Positions 52,091 through 59,676 of a DNA stretch of 64,000 nt are shown piece by piece. A model generated the notes under the pieces. It saw only the letters and a program-made list of their open reading frames with translations. It was not told where the DNA came from and did not search any database. The position numbers were made by a program, and so were the translations under genes. Numbering within the stretch: position 1 is the first letter of the stretch; the number at the start of each line of letters is the position of its first letter. The stretch is from CADEED01 sp035765415 (GTDB lineage: Bacteria; Pseudomonadota; Gammaproteobacteria; Steroidobacterales; Steroidobacteraceae), in the NCBI GenBank assembly GCA_035765415.1, contig DASTXR010000103.1:1-64000 (forward strand), in the 5' to 3' direction.

Positions 52091-53625
52091 ACGGGCGGTT
52101 TGCGCCAGCCACCGCCGCGCGCCTCCACGAAGGCAGCCACCGCGAGCGTGATGTCCTCGCGCCAGGGCGCGGCCACGATCTGCACACCGATGGGTAGTTT
52201 GCCGTCGGCCGAGCTGCCGGCTCGCACCACGGTCACCGGCCAGCCAGTGCAATTGAACACCCCGGTGTACGGCCAGCCCGCATCCGGACCTCCTCCCCCT
52301 GCGCCGCCACCGCCCGCACCGGCTTCGGCGTCGATGGGCTGCGCCGGTTTCGCATTGACCGGGCAGATGAACACGTCGTAGTTAGTCATCCACGCCAGCA
52401 TGCGCGACTTGCATTCGTCCTGCTGCTCCCAGGCCAGCACCATTTCGGCGCTGGTCAGCGGGGTTGCCGTCTCCATCGAGCGCTTGCGCAGCGGTGAAAT
52501 GTTGCGCGTGCCCCATTTGTCGGCGAGCCGCTGATAGAACGCGCCACCATCGCCCTGCGAGAGCTTGCGCCGCGCCTCGGCGAGATCCATGAGCACCTTG
52601 GTCGGCGCATCCTCGTCCACCGAGGCCACATTACCTTGCAGCCACGTGGCCACCTGACGCACGACTTTCTTGGTGTCTTCTTCGGTGGCATTGCGGCCGG
52701 TTGCACCGTTGTCGGTCGCGAACGCCACCCGCAGTTTCCGCAGGTCGACTGCGGCCGGGTCGAGCCACGGCGCGGGCGCGCAGGAAGCGTCGCGGAAATC
52801 GGGCCCGCTGATGAGCGGGGTGATGAGCGCGATGTCTTCCACGCGCCTGCACATGGGACCTAACTGCTGCCACAGGTCGAAAATGCCGCCGTAATCGACG
52901 ATGTGCCCGGTGCGCGGCACGCGCACGCTGGTGGGCTTGATGCCGGCGATGCCGTTGTTGTGGGCGGGGCCACGGATCGACCCGCCCCAGTCCGAGCCGA
53001 TGTCGAATGCCGCAAGCCCGGCGGCAACCGCAGCGCCGGCGCCGCCCGACGATCCGGCTGTGCTGCGTGTCAGGTCGTAGGGATTGTGCGACCCGCCGTA
53101 CAGGAGGTTGCTGGCCGTGCTGATGCCGCCGAGCCCGCCCAGTGTGAATTCCGGCGTATTGGTCTTGCCTAACAATACCGCGCCGGCCTTGCGCACGCGT
53201 GCCACCGCGGTGGCGTCCCGGGCAGGTACGAATTGCTGGCGGCCCACCGTGGCGCCCGTGGTGATCACGCCCTCGGTATCGAGCGAGTCCTTGATGGTCA
53301 TGGGCACGCCGTGCAGCGGGCCCACGAATTCGCCGCGCGCCGCCCTGGCATCGAGCTGTCTGGCTTCCACCAGCGCGCGATCGAAGCAGTTCATGACGAC
53401 GGCGTTGAGCTTGTCGTCGACCGCAATCTGGCGCGCGATGTAGGCGTTGGTGGCTTCCACCGCCGAGACTTTCTTCGCGCGAATGAGCCCGGCCAGCTTC
53501 TTCGCCGACATGTAGATCAGTTCGTTGCTGGGGTCGCTGCTGGCGGCCTGCAGCGCGGGACTCGAGGCGCCGACGGCGGCCGCGAGACCGAACAACTCTC
53601 GCCGACTCAGGATGGATTTGCTCAT
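52087..53625 (-). CDS. Tat-exported amidase-signature enzyme (G)
   Basis: 512-residue amidase with a twin-arginine type signal (SILSRRELFGLAAAVGASSP), suggesting export in folded form. Triad Lys112 (VPMTIKDSLDT), cis-Ser192 in STAGSSGGAG, nucleophile Ser216 (GSDWGGSIRGPA). It is close to enzyme H next door over the whole length, including KTNTPEFTLGG and the C-terminal VQIVAAPWREDITLA. A Gly/Ala loop (AEAGAGGGGAGGGGPDAG) replaces part of the H sequence. This pair resembles bacterial amidases acting on N-acyl or peptide amides, but the substrate is unknown. ATG 53625 has GAGG six bases ahead; the frame to 53934 is a shadow of H. Confidence 0.92.
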   Translation of the reverse strand: MSKSILSRRELFGLAAAVGASSPALQAASSDPSNELIYMSAKKLAGLIRAKKVSAVEATNAYIARQIAVDDKLNAVVMNCFDRALVEARQLDARAARGEFVGPLHGVPMTIKDSLDTEGVITTGATVGRQQFVPARDATAVARVRKAGAVLLGKTNTPEFTLGGLGGISTASNLLYGGSHNPYDLTRSTAGSSGGAGAAVAAGLAAFDIGSDWGGSIRGPAHNNGIAGIKPTSVRVPRTGHIVDYGGIFDLWQQLGPMCRRVEDIALITPLISGPDFRDASCAPAPWLDPAAVDLRKLRVAFATDNGATGRNATEEDTKKVVRQVATWLQGNVASVDEDAPTKVLMDLAEARRKLSQGDGGAFYQRLADKWGTRNISPLRKRSMETATPLTSAEMVLAWEQQDECKSRMLAWMTNYDVFICPVNAKPAQPIDAEAGAGGGGAGGGGPDAGWPYTGVFNCTGWPVTVVRAGSSADGKLPIGVQIVAAPWREDITLAVAAFVEARGGGWRKPPV

Positions 53626-53633
53626 GTGGGACC

Positions 53634-55157
53634 TCAGATGGAAGGCTGCTGCCAGCCGCCGGATTGTTTTTCGACCAGCGCCATGGCGGCGATGACGATG
53701 TCGTCGCGCCAGGGCTGGGCCACGAGCTGCACTCCGAGCGGCAGGCCCGGCTCCGCGCCGCCGGAAGTGCCGGCGCGCACCACGCCCGCCGGCCAGCCGG
53801 TGGTGTTGTATTCGCTGGTATAGCTGCGCCCCCGCGACGCCGGTGAATCGCGCCCTTCCGGCGGTTCGAAGTCCAGTGGAATCGGTGCGCGCTGGTTCGC
53901 CGGACACACGATGAGATCGTATTTCTCGAACCACGCGAGCTGCTCGCTCTTGATGGCGTCCATTTCTTCGCAGAAGCGTGTGAACTCGCTGCTCGCCACC
54001 GGCTCACCGTCGATCCTCAGGCCCGGAGACGCCTGCAGCGTGCCGTGCTTCTTCAGGAGGCGGCGCATGTATTCGCGACCGTCGGCGGTCGTGAACTTCT
54101 GCCGCACTTCGGCGAGCTCTTTCATCCTGGGCGGCATGTCCTCGCTCACTTTGGCGCCCGCCGACTTGAAGTAGCCCACGCTTTGTTTGACGACTGCCTG
54201 GATCTCTTCGGTCGGGTCCATCATTCCATTGGTGGTGTAGAAAGCCACGCGCAGCTTCCTGATGTCCACCTTCGCCGGATCGCCGAAAGGCACCGGCACC
54301 ATCGCCGCATCCCAGTTGTCGGGTCCGGAAAGAATCGGCATGAGCAATGCGATGTCTTCCACGCGGCGCGCCATGGGACCGGTCTCCTGGAAGGAATCGA
54401 AGGGACCGCCGTACCCGACGATGTGCCCGGTGCGCGGCACGCGGCCCAGCGTGGGCTTGAGTCCGGCGATGCCGTTTGCGAAGGCCGGGCCGCGAATCGA
54501 TCCGCCATAGTCGCTGCCGATGTCGAAGTAAGCGCCGCCCGCGGCCACGATGGCGCCCGCCCCTCCGGACGACCCCGCCGGCTGGTAGTTAGTGTTGTAG
54601 GGATTCTTCGTGAGCCCGTACACCAGGTTCACGGTGCCCTTGCCGCCGCCGCCCAGCGTGAACTCGGGTGTGTTGGTCTTGCCGAGCAGGATGGCGCCGG
54701 CGGCACGAACGCGCGCCACCACCGTCGCGTCCTTGCCAGGCACGTATTCGCGGCGGCCCAGCGTGCCGCCTGTGCTCACTACTCCCGCGGTGTCGAAGGA
54801 ATCCTTGACCGTGAACGGCACGCCGTGCAGCGCACCCTTGAATTTCCCGGCCGCGCGCATGGCATCACACTCGGCGGCCTCGGCGAGCGCCCGCTCGCGA
54901 CACAGCGCAACGACCGCGTTGATCTTCGGATTCACTTCGTCGATGCGCGCCAGGCACTGCCTGACGGCGTCGACGGCCGCGATTTCGCCGGCGCGAATCA
55001 TGCGCGCGATGGCCGCGGTCGACTGATAGATGGGCGCACCCGCGGCGCGCGCCGGCGCAAGATGCGCGAGCGCCGCGGCGGCGCCAACTCCCGCGCTGGT
55101 GCCGATGAAGCGCCGCCGCGTGAATGCCGGCGATACCTTGGACCTGTCGATTTTCAT
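53634..55157 (-). CDS. Tat-exported amidase-signature enzyme (H)
   Basis: 507-residue amidase with a clear twin-arginine signal (FTRRRFIGTSAGVGAAAALA). Triad Lys118 (VPFTVKDSFDT), cis-Ser196 in QPAGSSGGAG, nucleophile Ser220 (GSDYGGSIRGPA). Tandem duplicate of enzyme G, 8 bases upstream of it. The ATG at 55157 follows GGAG at a 6-base spacing. It is the first amidase of the minus-strand array, 21 bases after the frameshifted membrane-protein gene, and therefore in the same transcription unit as the TonB-dependent receptors. Confidence 0.92.
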   Translation of the reverse strand: MKIDRSKVSPAFTRRRFIGTSAGVGAAAALAHLAPARAAGAPIYQSTAAIARMIRAGEIAAVDAVRQCLARIDEVNPKINAVVALCRERALAEAAECDAMRAAGKFKGALHGVPFTVKDSFDTAGVVSTGGTLGRREYVPGKDATVVARVRAAGAILLGKTNTPEFTLGGGGKGTVNLVYGLTKNPYNTNYQPAGSSGGAGAIVAAGGAYFDIGSDYGGSIRGPAFANGIAGLKPTLGRVPRTGHIVGYGGPFDSFQETGPMARRVEDIALLMPILSGPDNWDAAMVPVPFGDPAKVDIRKLRVAFYTTNGMMDPTEEIQAVVKQSVGYFKSAGAKVSEDMPPRMKELAEVRQKFTTADGREYMRRLLKKHGTLQASPGLRIDGEPVASSEFTRFCEEMDAIKSEQLAWFEKYDLIVCPANQRAPIPLDFEPPEGRDSPASRGRSYTSEYNTTGWPAGVVRAGTSGGAEPGLPLGVQLVAQPWRDDIVIAAMALVEKQSGGWQQPSI

Positions 55158-55178
55158 GAATGCTCCACGGGATTCCAG

Positions 55179-56860
55179 TCAGATGGATGGATCGACCACG
55201 CGCCGCCACGAGGCAAGCGCGCGATGCGCGTCTTCGGTAGTCAGGGAATCACGGCCCGCGTGCGCCAGCGGTCCGCCACGTGCCAGCGCGCTTTCCAGCA
55301 CCGCGATGGCACGCGCCACCACTTCACGGTGCGCGAGCCGCTGCCAGTCGCGCGGTTCCTCGCCGGCGAGCGCCGGCATCACCACGTTCGCGTAATAGGA
55401 CTGGTTGTAGAGCAGGTACGCGTAGGCCGCTTCGCGCGACGCCGTCGGGTGCAGCTGCACGATCCGGTCGGCGAACGGCAACTGGCGCCGCATCGCCGTG
55501 AACGCCAGGCCCGCCTCGGTCGCCGCGCGCGAATATTCGCGGTTCTGGCTCAACTGCTCGGCGGCGTACATGTGTCTTATGTAGTTGGTAGGCGCACTGA
55601 CTGCGCTCAGCATGCCCGTGGTCAGCAACCCCATCGGAATCCCGAAATACAGCAGTTGCCGCGTGAGCACTGCCGCAGGCCCAGACACCCGCGCACGCGA
55701 CCACCAGCTCACCGCCGATTCGTCGCCGATCCCGAGGTTCTCGCGATTCTGTGCGTGCCGGACCTTCCAGATGAACCCGTCGAAGTAGTAGTGCAGCAGC
55801 GTCGAGGTGAATCCGATCGCGAGCAGGACCGACATGAGCCAGCGGTTGTCGTGCACCTGGGTGACCCCACTGCCGTACGCGAGGCACACGATCACGTACG
55901 CGGCGGCCAGCCACGGCCCGCCACGCGCGTGGATTCCACGAAACCACCCCGCGCGGGCCTTGGGCCCGGAGCGAGCGAGACCGCGGTTGTAGCGCCACAC
56001 GATGGCCAGGTACTGCGTCATGTGCACGATGCCGATGGCGGCGAACCCGACCCTGAAGCTCCATTCGGGCTCGATGCCCGCCATCCACGCATTCGGCGCG
56101 TATGCCACGAACATCACGGCGAACGTGATCGCGGCCAGCGCGATCTTCGGCAGGCTCACGAACCAGCCGCGCCGCCAGCAGACGAGTAGATAGACGACGT
56201 ACGCGGCGGTGGCGAGCATGGCGATGTCGCGCGCCAGGACGGTGAGCCCCGACAGCACGCCGAGCGGCAGCGCCATGGCGAGCGGCACCTGCACGCGGCT
56301 GTTCATGTCCTCGAGCAGGCCGGCGAGCCACTCGCCGCTCGCCAGCATGATGAATACGAACCAGCTCACGCTTAAGCCCAGGTCCATGCGCGCCGCGAGT
56401 TTGCGCGGCGCCTCGTTGTGCCGGTCGTAGATGCGCATGAATCCGTAGTGCTGGCGCAGGAAGTGCCAGGATCCCACAGAGCCAGCATGATGTAGAGGTA
56501 CAGGAAGGTTTCGAGCGGCAGGCCGCGCGCGTTGATCCATGCCAGCGTGCCCAGCGCGAATGCGAAAGGCACGACGGGCGCCAGCAGGAAACTCCAGCGA
56601 TACCGCCGGAACAGCTCGACGTCGCCGTAAACACGGATGAACGTGGGCAGGTGATGCGCAACGGTGAACACCACGTGGGTCACCAGTATGGCGCCGGTCG
56701 CGGCGGCGGCGCCGAGCCAGCTGAAGGACAGCAGCGCGAGCCCCAGTGCCAGCAGCGGCGCGCCGACGATGAACAGCGAATCCTGCAGGGGACCCAGGAT
56801 CCAGTTCTGCGCGGGCCGGGCCCGCGCGGAAGTCACCATGTTTGCCACCTGCGAAGTCAT
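55179..56860 (-). pseudogene. Polytopic membrane protein with His-rich motifs, one -1 frameshift
   Basis: Two overlapping frames together encode one protein of about 560 residues. It starts at ATG 56860, 2 bases after the receptor stop (MTSQVANMVTSARARPAQNW), with membrane segments FIVGAPLLALGLALLSFSWL and further ones. At about 56473-56475 a GGG run (minus strand) where GGGG is expected shifts the frame; beyond it the sequence continues GSWHFLRQHYGFMRIYDRHN. In all some ten hydrophobic segments are seen, with conserved-looking motifs VAHHLPTFIRVYGD, SWHFLRQHYGF and LLHYYFDGFIWKVR, which could bind metal or haem. The C-terminal 130 residues are soluble and helical. Family not recognised. The shift lies in a homopolymer, so a sequencing error is as likely as a true mutation. 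Confidence 0.7.
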
Positions 56861-56862
56861 CG

Positions 56863-59583
56863 TCAAAAGTCTTTCTTGACGGTGAGTTCCCAGCGGCGTC
56901 CCGGCATGACCGACATGAGCTGTGAATTCGTGTCGCTGCTGCGGCCGCGGAAGTAGCGCTCGTCGGTGACGTTGTACGCGTTGCCCTTGACGTGCCACTG
57001 GCCACGGTCGTACGTCACCCCCACATTGCCCACGAGCGCCTCGGGCAACAGGATGGCCTTGACGCGATCCGCGTAGACCTCGGCCGAATACGTCACGTTG
57101 AACAGCATGCCGAAGCCGTTCTTCAACTGGTACGTACCGCTCATGCCGAACTGCCGTTCCGGATCCGTGGTCTTTGCGCGGAACTGCGGCTGTCCAGCCG
57201 GCAGCGTGACCGACGCGCGGCCGCCATAGAGGAACGCTTCGGCCGGGAACAGGACGGCGCCGGTCAGCGGATCGAGCACGTCCTGGAAACCGATCTGCCG
57301 CCCGTTCACCTCGATGTTCGCCGTGGTGTCGACGGTGTATTCCGATTTCTGCCACAGGCCGTAGACCGATAGATAGAGATCGCGGATCGGTACCCACTTG
57401 ATTTCCGTTTCGACACCGCGCGCCAGCGTGCTCGAGACTTCCGCGCCGGCAGTCGGATCATCCGCGGTGGCCACGTCGGTGCGTGTCTGCTCGTAGGCAG
57501 CCGAAGTCCAGATGAGCTTGCCGCCGAAGAAGCTGCCTTTGAGACCGGCCTCCTTGAGCTCGGCTTCCCCGATGTGTCCGGCGGGCACCACGCTCGCCTG
57601 CACGATGTTGTTGGACCCGTCGAGCGTCAGGCTGGAATTCGCCATCGTGAAATACGGCCGGAAGCCGAATGGCAACTGGTAGGAAAAGCTGGCGCTCCAG
57701 GACTTGCCCGAATCGCTGCCCTTCACCACCGGGCCCGGCGGAATGAAGCGGCCGGGGTTGGCAGACGTGCCCACCTGCGGGTTGAATGGCGGTTCGTCCT
57801 GCGCCTCGACATGCGACTTGTCGTATCGCGCGCCGAGCAGCAGGTTCATCTTGCGGAACAAGTCGATGTCGAACATCAGGCCGACACCGCGTTCGTCGAA
57901 CGTCGACCAGCGCTCGCTGCTGGCGGGCGTGCCCGTCGCGTACGTGTCGTTGCTGTACTGCGTCCAGAACTTGGTGTTGGGATAACTGATCCCGTTGTTG
58001 AACATCACGTCCTGGCGATAATCGAAGTCGCCGCCGGAGCTGCGGATCCAGCCCGAGGTGCGGCGGTAGTTAGCAGACGCCAGGCTGTTGATGCGCAGGA
58101 AGTCCGGGAGCCAGCTGTCGGGAATGCGCTTGGTGACGGTGAACTTGTTCTCGATGGTCTTGATGTACTGGTTCTCGCCGTACGGCAGCCACGAGTCCTT
58201 GAACGAGTCGATGTTGTCGTAGAACATCTGGTTCTTCACCGTGAAGTCCGGGTTCACGTCGTAGACCAGGTCGATGTAGCCCAGGCGCTGCACGGCGTTC
58301 TGTTCGCGCTCGAAGGCGCCGTTTCGCCGATAGTCCACTTTCACGACCTGCACCGTGCACGGGTCGAGCGCGAATCCCACGGGAAGCTGGCCGCTGGTGG
58401 GCAGCGGCCCGCCGGCCGGCATGGAGCGCATGACTTCCGCCGCGCGGCAGTTGATCTCCGGATGCGCCTGCAGGTAGGCCAGCATCGTGGCCGGAATGCC
58501 CGGCACCTTGGCGAACGAATCGAACGGCACCAGGTTGCCCGCCGGATCGCGCTGCCACGTGTAGCGTTGCGACAAGGTCAGGTTCCCCGCGCTCAGGTTG
58601 CCGCGCACCGGAGAGGCCTGGTACTGCTCGACGTAGCCGATCATGCCGTCGCCGTTCACGTCCATGTTCACCATGGGCTGGCCGCTGACGTAGTCGCCAT
58701 TGTCGACCAGCGCCTGCGTGACACGATTCATGTACGCGCCCGAGGTGATGGAGTTCTGCGCCTGCCCGCCCGCCTCGAGGCGGAACGGGCCGACGAAATT
58801 CTCGACGCTCATCGTGATCTGGCCGAAGCGCTGCTGCACACCGACCTGCTTGATGTAGGTGTCCGAGTCCTCGAACATGAGGAAGCCGTAGAAGCCGGCC
58901 TGCTTGCTGCCCATCGATACCGGGCCGCCCACACCGAGCTGCCCTTCCAGGCGCCCGTACGCACCCCCGGCGAGCTGGTAGAAACCGGACGTGCCCGGTA
59001 GATAGGTTCCCGTCTTGGCGCGGCTCGACTTGGGCGTGAGGTTGGTATAGCCGCCGATCTTGCCCATGCCGTAGATAGGCGATGGCGGTCCCTTCACCAC
59101 TTCGATGCCATCCATCGCGGACAGCACCGTGCGGACGTGCCCCTGCATGTTCAGGCGCTTCATGCCCCGGTAATACATGTCGGCGGAGACGCCGCGCACG
59201 TTGATGCCGCCCTGCAATCCGTAGCGCGTGGTGGTGTAGGTCCCGGGCACGACGCGCATGAGATCTTCGACCGCGGAAACGCCGAACAGCGAGATCTGCT
59301 CTTCGCTGACGAACGAAACCGTGCGCGGCGTTTCGAGCAGTGGTTTCACGAACCCGAACGATGATGCCGATGGCTCGTTGGACAAGGCGCGCAGCGGGTC
59401 TTCGACCACCTGCATGGTGCTGAGCTCGGCGACATCAGCCGCGGATTTCTCTTCGGCCTCCTCCGGTTTTGCCGCGGCGGCGCTGTCCGCCGCGGCGGCT
59501 TCCTGCGCGACTGCCTGGACCGTGGCGCCGGAGAGGATCGCCGCGATCGCGGCTGCCAACAGGGATCTCGAATTCGGTTGCAT
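56863..59583 (-). CDS. TonB-dependent outer-membrane receptor without STN domain
   Basis: 906-residue receptor with signal peptide (LLAAAIAAILSGATVQAVAQ), TonB box region near AELSTMQVVEDPL, plug domain (ISLFGVSAVEDLMRVVPGTY, YRGMKRLNMQGH, GIEVVKGPPSPIYGMGKIGG) and a 22-strand barrel ending in the Phe-terminated MPGRRWELTVKKDF. A segment encoded at 58627-58662 reads DVNGDGMIGYVE, a textbook EF-hand calcium loop. It is paralogous to the receptor upstream but lacks the STN signalling domain. Ligand unknown; the FecA/siderophore-like plug fits iron chelates or other oligomers. The ATG at 59583 is chosen over GTG 59595 because GGAG lies 6 bases before it; that site is inside a hairpin. Confidence 0.93.
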   Translation of the reverse strand: MQPNSRSLLAAAIAAILSGATVQAVAQEAAAADSAAAAKPEEAEEKSAADVAELSTMQVVEDPLRALSNEPSASSFGFVKPLLETPRTVSFVSEEQISLFGVSAVEDLMRVVPGTYTTTRYGLQGGINVRGVSADMYYRGMKRLNMQGHVRTVLSAMDGIEVVKGPPSPIYGMGKIGGYTNLTPKSSRAKTGTYLPGTSGFYQLAGGAYGRLEGQLGVGGPVSMGSKQAGFYGFLMFEDSDTYIKQVGVQQRFGQITMSVENFVGPFRLEAGGQAQNSITSGAYMNRVTQALVDNGDYVSGQPMVNMDVNGDGMIGYVEQYQASPVRGNLSAGNLTLSQRYTWQRDPAGNLVPFDSFAKVPGIPATMLAYLQAHPEINCRAAEVMRSMPAGGPLPTSGQLPVGFALDPCTVQVVKVDYRRNGAFEREQNAVQRLGYIDLVYDVNPDFTVKNQMFYDNIDSFKDSWLPYGENQYIKTIENKFTVTKRIPDSWLPDFLRINSLASANYRRTSGWIRSSGGDFDYRQDVMFNNGISYPNTKFWTQYSNDTYATGTPASSERWSTFDERGVGLMFDIDLFRKMNLLLGARYDKSHVEAQDEPPFNPQVGTSANPGRFIPPGPVVKGSDSGKSWSASFSYQLPFGFRPYFTMANSSLTLDGSNNIVQASVVPAGHIGEAELKEAGLKGSFFGGKLIWTSAAYEQTRTDVATADDPTAGAEVSSTLARGVETEIKWVPIRDLYLSVYGLWQKSEYTVDTTANIEVNGRQIGFQDVLDPLTGAVLFPAEAFLYGGRASVTLPAGQPQFRAKTTDPERQFGMSGTYQLKNGFGMLFNVTYSAEVYADRVKAILLPEALVGNVGVTYDRGQWHVKGNAYNVTDERYFRGRSSDTNSQLMSVMPGRRWELTVKKDF

Positions 59584-59588
59584 GCGTG

Positions 59589-59627
59589 TCTCCACTGAAT
59601 CGGCTCACGTGGCCGTTCAGTGGGAGA
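59589..59627 (-). promoter_or_regulatory. Hairpin covering the ribosome site of the second receptor gene
   Basis: On the minus strand TCTCCCACTGAA (59627-59616) can pair with TTCAGTGGAGA (59599-59589), leaving a 16-base loop and one bulged base. The 3' arm contains GGAG, the Shine-Dalgarno of the receptor that starts at 59583. Translation of this gene may thus be limited unless the hairpin opens. Confidence 0.5.
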
Positions 59628-59676
59628 GACGCGAAGGCGCAGGGCCACCCTACCTGAGGGATGACTTGTTAGCCTT

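Noticed and set aside
54045..56189. 714-residue plus-strand open frame
   Set aside because: Antisense to amidase H and the membrane-protein gene, with a low-complexity Arg/His composition and no ribosome site.
57574..59001. 475-residue plus-strand open frame
   Set aside because: Antisense to the TonB-dependent receptor, which has a full plug, barrel and terminal Phe.
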